From positions 8,530 to 72,529 of the forward strand of contig JAXMHQ010000029.1 in the NCBI GenBank assembly GCA_046346665.1: a stretch of 64,000 nt of DNA. Direction: 5' to 3'. Source of the DNA: JAXMHQ01 sp046346665. Its GTDB lineage: Bacteria > Verrucomicrobiota > Verrucomicrobiia > Limisphaerales > JAXMHQ01. The position numbers and the translations under genes are program-made. This document shows, one piece after another, positions 9,193 to 18,175 of the stretch. Below the pieces are notes generated by a model. The model was not told where the DNA came from. It saw only the letters and a program-made list of their open reading frames with translations, and did not search any database. Positions within the stretch are counted from its first letter, which is position 1; each line of letters opens with the position of its first letter.

Positions 9193-10578
9193 ATGACACA
9201 ACCCCAGGTCCTGGCCGGCGAACCTCGGCCGCGCTCGGATGTCATGACCCGCGTTCGCTGGGTGATTTGCGGCCTGCTGTTTTTTTCCACCACCATCAAT
9301 TACCTGGACCGCCAGGTCATCAGCTATCTCAAGGAATTCTTCTGCACACCGGTGGACCAGGGCGGCTTCGGCTGGTCGAACACGGATTTCGCCAACCTGA
9401 CGTCGGCATTCACGGCGTTCTACGCGGGCATGACGATCGGGGCGGGATGGATCATTGATCGCATCGGCACGAAGCTCGGCCTCGCCCTGTCGCTGATTGT
9501 CTGGTCGGTGTTCGGCATCGCCAACGCCTTTGTCGGCCGGCTGGTTCTCGCTCACATTGTCGTCCGCAGCGCGTTCGGCATCGGTGAAGCCGGGAATTTC
9601 CCGGCATCGATCAAGACCGTGGCGGAGTGGTTCCCGAAGCGGGAACGCGCCCTGGCCACCGGCATTTTCAACAGCGGCTCCAATTTCGGCGCCATGATCG
9701 CCGCGCTGTTCGTGCCCTGGTGCATGATCCATTTCGGCGACCAGCGAGGCTGGCAAATGGCCTTCATCCTCACCGGCGCCAGCGGCTTCCTCTGGCTGTT
9801 CTTCTGGTTCTGGCTCTACGAATCCCCCGGCAACCACCCCCGCGTCTCCCAGGCGGAAATCGATTACATCAACGTCGACGAGGACGCGCGCTCGAAATCC
9901 CCGGACGCCGCCGCTCCCGGCCGGATTTCGTGGTGGAAACTATTCGGCTACCGGCAGGGCTGGGCTTTCTTCGTCGGCAAATTCATGACGGACGGCATTT
10001 GGTGGTTTTACCTGTTCTGGCTGCCGGATTATCTGAAGAAACAGTTCGGCATGGACAAGCACGCGGTGATGCTTCCGACCTTCATCGTCTACGGGGTCGC
10101 CATCGTCGGCAGCGTCTACGGCGGCAGCATCCCGATGACACTCATCAAAAAGGGCATGGCCGTCTACCGCGCGCGGATGACCGCCATGTTCCTCATCGCC
10201 ATCGTGCCGCTCGTCGTCCTGTCCACTCAATACTTCGGTAACGTGGATCGCTTCGGCAGCCTGGCCGCCGTGTTCGCCGTCGCCACCATCTGCCTCGGCG
10301 CCGCCGCCCACCAGGCCTGGTCCGCCAACCTCTTCACCACCGTCTCGGACATGTTCCCCAAACGCGCCGTCGGCTCCGTCACCGGCATCGGCACCGCCGC
10401 CGGCGGCATCGGCGGCGTCATCATCCAGAAACTCGCCGGCGGACTCACCGACGCCTACAAGTCCAATCCCCAAACCGCTTACCTGGTGATGTTCGTCATC
10501 TGCGCCCTCAGCTACCTCGCCGCCTGGGGCCTCATCAAACTCCTCGTCCCCCGGCACCAGCCGATCACGGATCTCTGA
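9193..10578 (+). CDS. MFS transporter, ExuT-like hexuronate/acidic sugar permease
   Basis: Inner-membrane major facilitator of the anion:cation symporter group (ExuT/GudP-like), 461 aa with about 12 predicted membrane helices. Visible signatures: INYLDRQVISYL in helix 1, GWIIDRIGTKLGLALS after helix 2, and AFGIGEAGNFPASIKTVAEWFP, the characteristic ExuT segment. The ATG at 9193 is preceded by a spacer with a double-hairpin repeat. Its place next to GH105, KduI and KduD makes an unsaturated uronate or galacturonate the likely cargo; this is inference from context. Other acidic sugars (galactonate, glucarate) cannot be excluded. Confidence 0.87.
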   Translation: MTQPQVLAGEPRPRSDVMTRVRWVICGLLFFSTTINYLDRQVISYLKEFFCTPVDQGGFGWSNTDFANLTSAFTAFYAGMTIGAGWIIDRIGTKLGLALSLIVWSVFGIANAFVGRLVLAHIVVRSAFGIGEAGNFPASIKTVAEWFPKRERALATGIFNSGSNFGAMIAALFVPWCMIHFGDQRGWQMAFILTGASGFLWLFFWFWLYESPGNHPRVSQAEIDYINVDEDARSKSPDAAAPGRISWWKLFGYRQGWAFFVGKFMTDGIWWFYLFWLPDYLKKQFGMDKHAVMLPTFIVYGVAIVGSVYGGSIPMTLIKKGMAVYRARMTAMFLIAIVPLVVLSTQYFGNVDRFGSLAAVFAVATICLGAAAHQAWSANLFTTVSDMFPKRAVGSVTGIGTAAGGIGGVIIQKLAGGLTDAYKSNPQTAYLVMFVICALSYLAAWGLIKLLVPRHQPITDL

Positions 10579-10600
10579 GCCTGTCCGAGGTTGCTTCTTT

Positions 10601-10648
10601 GGTAGGGCGCCGCTCCGCGGCGCCGGCTGCGCAGAGCGCAGCCCTGCC
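10601..10648. repeat. GGTAGGG double-hairpin element
   Basis: GGTAGGG and CCCTGCC bound two adjacent hairpins (GGCGCCGC/GCGGCGCC and GGCTGCGC/GCGCAGCC). It sits 22 bp after the MFS stop and could serve as a 3' stabiliser or terminator-like stem. Confidence 0.65.
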
Positions 10649-10757
10649 CCAGCCGGCTCTGTTACGGATGAACCTGCACCCCACCTGATTTTCCTCGCGG
10701 CTGAAGCGGGCCTTGGGCAGATTCGACCCCACGGCCATCGCGGCCTGCCCTGTTATC

Positions 10758-13142
10758 ATGCGCATCCAAATTCTGACGACCCTCGCCGTCCTGGCCCCAC
10801 TCGCGCCCGCAGCCGCCATCGACCCCCACCCGGTCAGCTATAACCGGCTCGAACTCTGGTACCGCCAGCCCGCCGCAGAATGGGAGGAAGCCCTGCCCGT
10901 CGGCAACGGCCGGCTCGGCGCCATGGATTACGGCGGCGCCGCCCGCGAACAGATTCAAATCAACGAAAACACTGTCTGGACCGGCGGCGGCCCCACACCA
11001 ATCCCCGACGGCGTTTACAAAATCATTCCCGAAATCCGTTCCCTGCTGTTCCAGGGCGACTTTGCACAGGCCGAAGCCCTCGTCAAATCAAAGGTCCTCA
11101 TCGGCAAAGCCGATGGAAACAGCTACCAAACCCTCGGCGACATTTTTCTCACCGAACCCGCCTCCGGCGAACCCTCCGACCTCCGCCGGTCGCTCGATCT
11201 CGACACCGGCATCGCCACCACGCGCTACATCCTCGACGGCGTCGCGCGCGAACGCGAAGTTTTTTCCAGCGCACCCGACCAGGTCATCGTCGTCCATCTG
11301 CACGCCGATTCACCCGCCCGCAACAACCTCGCCGTGGAATGGAAACGGGCCGATTCGGAGTATTCGACCCTCGGGTCCGACACGCTGGTTGTGGCACGAA
11401 CCACGTGGGGGGTGAAATTCTTTGCCGCACTGAGAGCCGTGACGGAAGGCGGCAGCGTGGCACTCCAGGGAAATTCACTCACCATCACCAACGCGGGCGA
11501 TGTCACCTTGCTGATCGCGGTGGCCACCGATTACAACCGCACCAACCCGCTGCAGCCGCTCACGGGCGATCTCCGCGCCCAATGCCTCGAACGACTGGCC
11601 TCCGCCGCCCGCAGAATCGCTCCGTCCAATCCCGCGGATGCGCTGAAGGCCCGCAGCATCGCGGAACATCAGCGGCTGTTCCGACGGATGACCCTGGAAC
11701 TCGGCCGCGAACTGGAGCCCGACCTGCCGACCGACCTGCGATTGCAGGCGTTTCAACGCGGCACAAACGATCTCCGCCTTGAGACGCTCTATTTCCAATA
11801 CGCCCGATACCTGCTCATCAGCGCGTCGCGACCCGGCAATCTCCCGTCCAATCTCCAGGGCATCTGGAACAAGGATCCCTGGGCGCCCTGGGGCGCGGAT
11901 TACCACATCAACATAAATATCCAGATGGATTATTGGCCCGCCGAAGCCGGCAACCTGTCGGAATGCCATGAGCCGTTCTTTCATTTCCTGGAAACCTACG
12001 CGGCAGTGAGCGGGCGGAAAGCGGCGCGCGATTTTTACGGCGCGCGCGGATTCGTGGGGCATTACACCACCGACGCCTGGATGTATTTCCCGTCCGGCGG
12101 CCAGGCCAAGTGGGCGCTCTGGCAAATGGGCGGCGCCTGGTGCACACGCCATTTTATCGAACACTACTGGTACACCGGCGACCGCGCGTTTCTCAAGGAC
12201 CGCGCCTACCCCATGCTCCGCGACGCGAGCCTGTTCCTGCTCGACTGGCTCGTCCCGGATCCGAAAACCGGACGGCTTGTCTCCGGACCCAGCGCGTCGC
12301 CCGAAAATGAATTCATCGGGCCGGACGGAGAAAAACACAGCGTCTCCATGGGCGGCTCGATGGACCAGGAAATCGCGTGGGACACGTTCCGGAACTTTCT
12401 CACGGCAGCCCATGAACTCGGCATCGAGGACGATCTCACCCGGCAGGTGCAGTCGGCCTTGGACAAACTCGCCTGGCCGGCTATCGCGCCGGACGGACGG
12501 ATCCAGGAATGGGCGCGCCCCTACGACGAACCCGAACCCGGCCACCGGCATGTGTCGCACCTGTTCGGGCTTCATCCCGGCGACCAGTTCAACGCCGCCG
12601 TCACGCCCGAATACCTCGCCGCCGCCCGCAAAACTCTCGATTACCGCCTCGCGCACGGCGGCGGCCACACCGGCTGGAGCCGCGCCTGGATCATCAATTT
12701 CTGGGCCCGCCTCCACGACGGCCAAAATGCCCACGACAACCTCGTCGCCCTGCTCCAGAAATCCACCCTGCCCAATCTCTTCGACAACCACCCACCCTTC
12801 CAGATCGACGGCAATTTCGGCGGGGCGGCGGGCATGATGGAAATGCTTGTGCAAAGCCAGCAACGCGTCGAGGGTCGAGCGTCGAAGGTCGAGAGCCGCG
12901 TCCTGGAGCTGCTGCCCGCGTTGCCGGCGGCCTGGAGCGTGGGCTGGGTGAACGGACTGCGTGCGCGAGGCGGATTTGAAATCGACCTGCACTGGGATGA
13001 GGGCCGGCTGACTTCGGGGCGCATTCATTCGCTGCTCGGGAATCCCTGCCGCGTGGTGTTCAACGGCAGGACGCAGGATCTCCAAACCGAGGCTGGGCGC
13101 GATTACGTCCTGGAGAACGGCACCTTCGTCGTCCGCCGCTGA
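10758..13142 (+). CDS. GH95 glycoside hydrolase (alpha-L-fucosidase/galactosidase)
   Basis: Secreted inverting enzyme of family GH95 (1,2-alpha-L-fucosidase; some members are alpha-L-galactosidases). The ATG at 10758 begins a signal peptide (MRIQILTTLAVLAPLAPAAA). Family blocks in order: WEEALPVGNGRLGAMDYGG and INENTVWTGG near the N-terminus; NLQGIWNKD and YHININIQMDYWPAE at the barrel entrance; SGPSASPENEF, which carries the likely catalytic Glu; HRHVSHLFGLHPGDQ; and FQIDGNFGG, which carries the base-activating Asp. It is 794 aa, the normal length. Around residues 703-713 a GTCGAG-word repeat is translated in frame (RVEGRASKVES) between the barrel and the C-terminal beta domain, an apparent repeat capture. 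Confidence 0.92.
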   Translation: MRIQILTTLAVLAPLAPAAAIDPHPVSYNRLELWYRQPAAEWEEALPVGNGRLGAMDYGGAAREQIQINENTVWTGGGPTPIPDGVYKIIPEIRSLLFQGDFAQAEALVKSKVLIGKADGNSYQTLGDIFLTEPASGEPSDLRRSLDLDTGIATTRYILDGVAREREVFSSAPDQVIVVHLHADSPARNNLAVEWKRADSEYSTLGSDTLVVARTTWGVKFFAALRAVTEGGSVALQGNSLTITNAGDVTLLIAVATDYNRTNPLQPLTGDLRAQCLERLASAARRIAPSNPADALKARSIAEHQRLFRRMTLELGRELEPDLPTDLRLQAFQRGTNDLRLETLYFQYARYLLISASRPGNLPSNLQGIWNKDPWAPWGADYHININIQMDYWPAEAGNLSECHEPFFHFLETYAAVSGRKAARDFYGARGFVGHYTTDAWMYFPSGGQAKWALWQMGGAWCTRHFIEHYWYTGDRAFLKDRAYPMLRDASLFLLDWLVPDPKTGRLVSGPSASPENEFIGPDGEKHSVSMGGSMDQEIAWDTFRNFLTAAHELGIEDDLTRQVQSALDKLAWPAIAPDGRIQEWARPYDEPEPGHRHVSHLFGLHPGDQFNAAVTPEYLAAARKTLDYRLAHGGGHTGWSRAWIINFWARLHDGQNAHDNLVALLQKSTLPNLFDNHPPFQIDGNFGGAAGMMEMLVQSQQRVEGRASKVESRVLELLPALPAAWSVGWVNGLRARGGFEIDLHWDEGRLTSGRIHSLLGNPCRVVFNGRTQDLQTEAGRDYVLENGTFVVRR
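12866..12896. repeat. GTCGAG word repeat captured inside the GH95 gene
   Basis: Near-tandem GTCGAGGGTCGAGCGTCGAAGG words read in frame as RVEGRASKVES. The same words form a complete hairpin at 38980-39069 in an intergenic region. Confidence 0.65.
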
Positions 13143-13479
13143 TGTAGCGCAGACCGCCGGTCGGCGCTGTCGCGCAACGGCGCAGGCTGGGCAGCCTGCG
13201 ATACGGCAGGCCGGGCGGCCTGCGTTACAGCGCGCAGCCGCAATGGTGAGATTGCGGCATCGGCCGGCGCCAAATCCTCCGCGATTTCACAATCGCGGCT
13301 GCCACCTCCTTCACCGCCGCAATGGTGAGATTGCGGTCCCCTTCATTTTCCAATGGACAATCGGGCCTAAGTAACCGATTAGTTATGCGCCGTCCGTCCC
13401 GGGGTGCACCCGTCCATGCGGGTTAATGCATCGGGCAATAATGCCCCGGCGGACACAAAATTCAGTTCAGGAAACGTTT
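13143..13479. repeat. REP-like hairpin cluster upstream of the efflux operon
   Basis: 337-bp gap. It opens with a palindromic block (13143-13230) containing GCAGGC/GCCTGC hairpins bounded by TGTAGCGC and GCGTTACA. Then come two identical 20-nt hairpins, CCGCAATGGTGAGATTGCGG, at 13238-13257 and 13317-13336, with a related inverted unit (CCGCGATT/AATCGCGG) between them at about 13279-13298. The alternating orientation is BIME-like. The last 140 bp are AT-richer and should hold the efflux promoter, but no confident -35/-10 pair was identified. Confidence 0.6.
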
Positions 13480-14706
13480 ATGGACGAACCGCAGCGTCAG
13501 GAATCGCCGCCGCCCGCCGGGCCCGGCCAGGCCGCACCCTTCTGGCTCCGCCGGTCGACCATCATCATCGGCACCGCCGCTCTCGCCGCCGGACTCGTGT
13601 TCGCCCTCGGCTATGTCGCGGAAAGTTTCACGCACGAATCCACCGACGACGCATTCGTCACCGCCGACGTCGTGTCCATCGCCCCGCGCATCTCCGGCCA
13701 GGTTAAAAGCGTCGCAGTGGAAGACAACCAGCTCGTTCACGCGGGCGACCTGCTGGCGGAAATCGATCCCCGCGATTACGACGTCCAGGCCGAACAGAAG
13801 CAGGCCGCGCAGGCGTCGGCCGAGGCCAATGTCAAATTGATGCTGGCCAGCCTCCAGTTGCTCGGTGCCCAGGTCGAGACCGCGCAGTCGACCGCGCGCG
13901 AATCGGAAGCCAAGGCCGCCGCCGACAAGGCCACTGCGGAGAAGGCGGAGGCCGATCTTAAACGCGCCGAGGAGTTGATGAACAAGCGCATCATTTCTTC
14001 GCAGGAATACGATTCCGCGAAGGCGGCGGCGGTCGCCGCGGACGCCACGCTGACGGCGGCGCAGCAAAAGGCCCTGAGCGATCAATCCAAGGTGGCCGAG
14101 ACCCGCGCGGAACTGGAGGCGGGCAGGCAGGCGTGGGAACGCGCCATCGCCCAGGCGCAGCAATCCCGCGTCGACGTGAAACAAGCTTCGTTGAACCAGT
14201 CCTACACGCGCATCACCGCGCCGCAATCGGGTCGCATCACGCGCAAGTCCGTGCAGCCTGGCGATTATGTCCAGGTGGGCCAGCGGTTGATGGCGCTGGT
14301 TTCGACGAATGTCTGGGTGGTGGCCAATTTCAAGGAAACCCAGCTCGACGGCATCCGCACGAATCAGCCGGTGAAGATCGAGGTCGACGCGCTCGGTGGA
14401 AGGACTTTTCCCGGCCATGTGCAAAGCCTCCAGGCGGGCAGCGGCGCGGCGTTCAGTTTGTTGCCGCCGGAGAATGCGGTGGGCAATTACGTGAAGGTGG
14501 TCCAGCGGGTCCCGGTGAAGATCGTGTTCGACACGCCGCCGGACAGCTTGCACACGCTGGGGCCGGGAATGTCGGTCGTGCCGCTGGTGCGGGTGACGTC
14601 GTTTGTGATTCCGGAGGCGGCGACGATCGCGGCCGGGCTGGTGCTGGCGGGGATTGCGGGATTCACCTGGTGGCGGCTCGCCGATCGCAAGCATGGCCGC
14701 CGCTGA
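13480..14706 (+). CDS. HlyD/EmrA-type periplasmic adaptor of an efflux pump
   Basis: Membrane-fusion protein that couples an inner-membrane pump to the outer membrane. The start at 13480 (MDEPQRQESPP) has AGGA about 8 nt upstream; the earlier in-frame ATG at 13426 is less likely. One N-terminal membrane anchor (residues 24-44), a lipoyl/barrel-sandwich half (SIAPRISGQVKSVAVEDNQLV), a long Ala/Glu/Lys-rich coiled-coil hairpin (residues 105-235), the second lipoyl half (ITAPQSGRITRKSVQPGDYV) and a beta-barrel domain. A second hydrophobic segment near the C-terminus (AATIAAGLVLAGIAGFTWW) is unusual for EmrA. It overlaps emrB by 14 nt, implying translational coupling. No TolC or regulator gene is adjacent. 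Confidence 0.88.
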   Translation: MDEPQRQESPPPAGPGQAAPFWLRRSTIIIGTAALAAGLVFALGYVAESFTHESTDDAFVTADVVSIAPRISGQVKSVAVEDNQLVHAGDLLAEIDPRDYDVQAEQKQAAQASAEANVKLMLASLQLLGAQVETAQSTARESEAKAAADKATAEKAEADLKRAEELMNKRIISSQEYDSAKAAAVAADATLTAAQQKALSDQSKVAETRAELEAGRQAWERAIAQAQQSRVDVKQASLNQSYTRITAPQSGRITRKSVQPGDYVQVGQRLMALVSTNVWVVANFKETQLDGIRTNQPVKIEVDALGGRTFPGHVQSLQAGSGAAFSLLPPENAVGNYVKVVQRVPVKIVFDTPPDSLHTLGPGMSVVPLVRVTSFVIPEAATIAAGLVLAGIAGFTWWRLADRKHGRR

Positions 14707-16288
14707 GAATTCCATCCCGGTGCCCGCCGCGCATGCGCCCTGGAAACCGAGCCACAATCCCTGGCTGATCGCCCTGGCCGTCATGCTGGCGCCGTTCATG
14801 GAGGTGCTCGACACCTCCGTCGCCAACGTCGCCCTGCCCCACATCGGCGGCAACCTGTCCGCCACGCCCGAGGAAGCCACCTGGGTTCTCACCAGCTACC
14901 TCGTGTCCAACGCCATCGTGCTGCCCATGACCGGCTGGCTCGGGAATTATTTCGGCCGGCGCCGCCTGCTCCTGATCTGCGTCGCCCTGTTCACGGTCGC
15001 CTCGGTGCTCTGCGGAATGGCCACCAGCCTCAGCTTCCTCGTCTGCGCCCGCATTCTCCAGGGCCTCGGCGGCGGCTGCATGGTCCCCATCGCCCAGGCC
15101 ATCCTGCTCGAAAGCTTTCCCGTCTCCAAACGCGGCGCCGCCATGGCCGCCTTCAGCATGGGCATCATCGTCGCCCCCATCCTCGGCCCCACCCTCGGCG
15201 GCTGGATCACGGACAATTATTCCTGGCGCTGGATTTTCTACATCAACGTCCCCGTCGGCATTCTCGCCTTCCTCCTGGCCGAGGAACTCGTCGAGGATCC
15301 GCCCTACATCGGACGCAACCGCTCCGCGTCGGTCGACTGGGCCGGGTTCGCCCTGCTCGCCCTCTGGCTCGGCACACTCCAAATCGTCCTCGATCGCGGC
15401 CAGGAAAAGGACTGGTTTCAGTCCGACTGGATTTGCTGGATGACCGCCATCTCGGTGGTGTCGTTCATCGCCATGTTGATCCGGGAATTCACCGCCGAAC
15501 ACCCGGTGGTGGATCTGCGCGTGTTGAAGAATCGCAATTTCGCGACGGGCGTGGTGCTGATCACGATGGTCGGGGTCGTCCTCTACGGCACCACTGCGGC
15601 CATTCCCATTTACCTGCAAACCCTCATGGGCTATACCGCGCTCGGCAGCGGCCTCACCCTGAGCCCGCGCGGACTCGCGGCATTCGCCGCCACCATCGTC
15701 GTCGGGCGGCTGATCGGCAAAGTCAAGAATCGCTACCTGCTGTTCACGGGATTCTTCCTGGTGGCGATGTCGTCGTTCCTCTTGTCGCGAATCAATTTAT
15801 CGGTCGACATGTCGGCCGTGGTGTGGCCGAGCCTGGTGAATGGCCTGGGCATCAGCTTCATTTTTGTGCCGCTGACCACCTCGACGGTGGCCTACCTGCG
15901 GCAGGACCAGATGGGCAACGCCACCGGCCTCTACAATCTCATGCGCAACATCGGCGGCAGCCTCGGCATCGCCTTCGTCACGACCATGCTCGATCGCGAC
16001 GCGCAGATTCATCAGTCCTCCATGATGGCCCACGTGACCCCCTACGATCCCGCCTACGTGCAGCAGCTCGCCGCCGCGCAGTCGGCTCTATCGGCCCATG
16101 TCGATCCCGTCACCGCAGCCGCCCAGGCCCAGTTCCTGATCTACAACCAGGTCCTGCAACAGGCCAAACTATGGGCGTTCGTGGATAATTTCCGGCTGTT
16201 CGGATTCCTCTGCCTCGCCTGCATGCCCGTGGTGTTCTTCTTCCGGAAAGTGAAACCGCGGCCGGGCGCGCCGATGGATGCGCATTGA
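14693..16288 (+). CDS. EmrB-type DHA2 multidrug MFS transporter
   Basis: Proton-driven drug exporter of the 14-helix DHA2 family, 531 aa. Start chosen at the ATG at 14693 inside the end of the adaptor gene. Signature motifs: FMEVLDTSVANVALPHI in helix 1 (DHA2 motif), GWLGNYFGRRRLLL in loop 2-3, RILQGLGGGCMVPIAQAIL in helix 4, and GPTLGGWITDNYSWRWIF in helix 5 (motif C). Together with the upstream adaptor it would form a tripartite EmrAB-TolC-like pump. The substrate is unknown. Confidence 0.9.
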   Translation: MAAAENSIPVPAAHAPWKPSHNPWLIALAVMLAPFMEVLDTSVANVALPHIGGNLSATPEEATWVLTSYLVSNAIVLPMTGWLGNYFGRRRLLLICVALFTVASVLCGMATSLSFLVCARILQGLGGGCMVPIAQAILLESFPVSKRGAAMAAFSMGIIVAPILGPTLGGWITDNYSWRWIFYINVPVGILAFLLAEELVEDPPYIGRNRSASVDWAGFALLALWLGTLQIVLDRGQEKDWFQSDWICWMTAISVVSFIAMLIREFTAEHPVVDLRVLKNRNFATGVVLITMVGVVLYGTTAAIPIYLQTLMGYTALGSGLTLSPRGLAAFAATIVVGRLIGKVKNRYLLFTGFFLVAMSSFLLSRINLSVDMSAVVWPSLVNGLGISFIFVPLTTSTVAYLRQDQMGNATGLYNLMRNIGGSLGIAFVTTMLDRDAQIHQSSMMAHVTPYDPAYVQQLAAAQSALSAHVDPVTAAAQAQFLIYNQVLQQAKLWAFVDNFRLFGFLCLACMPVVFFFRKVKPRPGAPMDAH

Positions 16289-16380
16289 AAGCGGATGGGG
16301 AGATCGGTGGATGACTCGGTTCATCGTCTGGCCCGGGACATTTCAAGGGACTCGCGATTGCCGGCGGGAACTGAACACCT

Positions 16381-16488
16381 GGGAGGGCCGGCGTCCCCGC
16401 CGGCCCCAACTTAGCTGTTCCGCATGGATCTGTCTCGGAGTGTCGGACCGAAAGGTAGTTTGGGCCGGCGAGGACGCCGGCCCTCCCT
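16381..16488. repeat. GGGAGGGCC double-hairpin element downstream of emrB/fabF
   Basis: Lies between the convergent emrB and fabF stops. The left hairpin starts GGGAGGGCCGGCG and the right one ends CCGGCCCTCCC at about 16488, separated by about 55 bp of unique sequence. It could act as a bidirectional transcript end. Confidence 0.7.
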
Positions 16489-16493
16489 GGGCT

Positions 16494-17750
16494 CTACACG
16501 AACTTCTTCGCGATGACGCTGACGTTGTGGCCGCCGAAGCCGAAAGAATTGTTGAGGACGGCGTTGATCTTCATCGGACGCGGCGTGTTGGCCACGTAAT
16601 CCAGGTCGCACTCGGGATCGGGCACCTGGTAATTGATCGTGGGCGGGGCGACGTCGGTTTGAAGCGCCTTGACGCAGACGATCATTTCGACGGCGCCGGC
16701 GGCGCCGAGCATGTGGCCGGTGGCGCCCTTCGTGGAGCTGACCGCCAGTTTGCGCGCGTGATCTCCGAACACGGTCTTGACCGCCTGGGTTTCGGCAATG
16801 TCGCCCTGCGGCGTGGAGGTGCCGTGGGCGTTGATGTAGGAAATATCGGTCGGATTCAGCCCCGAATTGCGAAGCGCCATGCGCATGCAGCGAGCGGCGC
16901 CTTCGCCGCCCTCCGAGGGCGCCGTCAGATGATACGCGTCGGCCGTGTTGCCGTAGCCGACCACCTCGGCATAAATCCGCGCGCCGCGGGCTTTGGCGTG
17001 CTCCAATTCCTCAAGGACCAGCACGCCGGCGCCTTCGCCCATCACGAATCCGTCGCGTTCCTTGTCGAACGGACGCGAGGCATGGGCCGGGTCGTCGTTG
17101 CGGGTGCTCATTGCTTTCATGGCGCAGAACCCGCCGATGCCGATCGGCACGATGGTGGCCTCCGCGCCGCCGGCCAGCATGATCTGGGCGTCACCCATTT
17201 TGATCGTGCGCCAGGCTTCGCCGATGGCGTGATTGGACGTGGCGCACGCGGAGCAGGTGGCGAAGTTCGGCCCGCGCAGTTTGAAATACATGGAGACCAG
17301 CCCCGACGCCATGTTCGAAATGAGCATCGGGATCATGAACGGCGACAGCCGCCCCGGCCCGCGTTCAAACAGGATTTTCAACTGGTTGCTGGTCGTGTCC
17401 AGGCCGCCAATTCCCGAGCCCAGGTAGACCCCGGCTTCGTCCCGGTTCACTTTTTCCAGGTCGAGACCGGAATCCTGCAGCGCCTTCCAGGCGGCGTAGA
17501 CGCCGAACTGGGAATAGCGGTCGGTGCGGCGGACTTCCTTCGGGGACGGAAACGCGGGCGCCGGGTCGAAATTCTTCACCTGCGCGGCGATTTGCGTGTC
17601 GAAGGCGGCCGCATCGAACGAGGTGATTTTATCCACCCCGCACTTCCCGGCCAGGATGGCGTCCCAGAAGGGGCCGACTTCGTGGCCGAGCGGCGTGACG
17701 GCACCCAATCCGGTGATGACGATCCTGCGGTCTGTCCAATTGGAAGGCAT
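16494..17750 (-). CDS. fabF: 3-oxoacyl-ACP synthase II FabF
   Basis: Condensing enzyme of type II fatty-acid synthesis (elongation with malonyl-ACP), cytoplasmic, 418 aa. The Cys-His-His triad is visible: Cys169 (SACATS), His309 (NAHGTST) and His346 (GATGHMLGAAG). It is the last gene of fabD-fabG-acpP-fabF. The ATG at 17750 has no Shine-Dalgarno because a strong hairpin ends only 7 nt upstream (17758-17794), which suggests translational control. Confidence 0.96.
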   Translation of the reverse strand: MPSNWTDRRIVITGLGAVTPLGHEVGPFWDAILAGKCGVDKITSFDAAAFDTQIAAQVKNFDPAPAFPSPKEVRRTDRYSQFGVYAAWKALQDSGLDLEKVNRDEAGVYLGSGIGGLDTTSNQLKILFERGPGRLSPFMIPMLISNMASGLVSMYFKLRGPNFATCSACATSNHAIGEAWRTIKMGDAQIMLAGGAEATIVPIGIGGFCAMKAMSTRNDDPAHASRPFDKERDGFVMGEGAGVLVLEELEHAKARGARIYAEVVGYGNTADAYHLTAPSEGGEGAARCMRMALRNSGLNPTDISYINAHGTSTPQGDIAETQAVKTVFGDHARKLAVSSTKGATGHMLGAAGAVEMIVCVKALQTDVAPPTINYQVPDPECDLDYVANTPRPMKINAVLNNSFGFGGHNVSVIAKKFV

Positions 17751-17757
17751 ACAATAA

Positions 17758-17794
17758 GGGGCAGCTCAAAGCTGGCGCCAGTTTAAGCTGCCCC
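17758..17794 (-). promoter_or_regulatory. Intercistronic hairpin abutting the fabF start codon
   Basis: On the minus strand GGGGCAGCTTAAA pairs with TTTGAGCTGCCCC, with one U-G wobble, around a CTGGCGCCAG inner palindrome. The wobble pairs only in minus-strand RNA; on the plus strand it would be a C-A mismatch. This fits a function in the fab transcript. The stem ends 7 nt before the fabF ATG and so covers the normal ribosome-binding position. It may be an attenuator, processing site or translational brake. Confidence 0.75.
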
Positions 17795-17816
17795 TGGGGA
17801 AGTTAGCAACAGGCGA

Positions 17817-18062
17817 TTACTTCTGCTGGAGATCTTCGATATACTTGATGACATCGCCGACGCTCTGGAGCTTTTCGGCCTGTTCATCGGGAATTTCGTT
17901 GCCGAATTCCTCTTCGAGCGCCATGACCAACTCGACCGTGTCGAGCGAATCCGCGCCCAGGTCCTCGATGAATTTTGCCTCCGGGGTGACCTGGTCGGCA
18001 TTCACGCCCAACTGCTCGACGATGATATCTTTGACTCGCTGTTCGATTGTTTTCTCAGCCAT
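17817..18062 (-). CDS. acpP: Acyl carrier protein AcpP
   Basis: Carries the growing acyl chain on 4'-phosphopantetheine. It is 81 aa, acidic and helical, with the modification site at Ser39 in EDLGADSLDTVELVM. Start chosen at the ATG at 18062 (MAEKTIEQRV), preceded by GGAGAA at good spacing; the longer frame beginning at 18116 adds a non-conserved leader. It lies between fabG and fabF, the classic arrangement. Confidence 0.97.
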   Translation of the reverse strand: MAEKTIEQRVKDIIVEQLGVNADQVTPEAKFIEDLGADSLDTVELVMALEEEFGNEIPDEQAEKLQSVGDVIKYIEDLQQK

Positions 18063-18175
18063 GGTTTTCTCCGGTTCTCTGATTCGTTTTGCCAGTGTGT
18101 CTATGCCACCCTTCAAGGGGCGTCAAGTCCCGATTGAGATTATTTTTCCGAAACCCGGCATTCTTCGGCCGGGGT

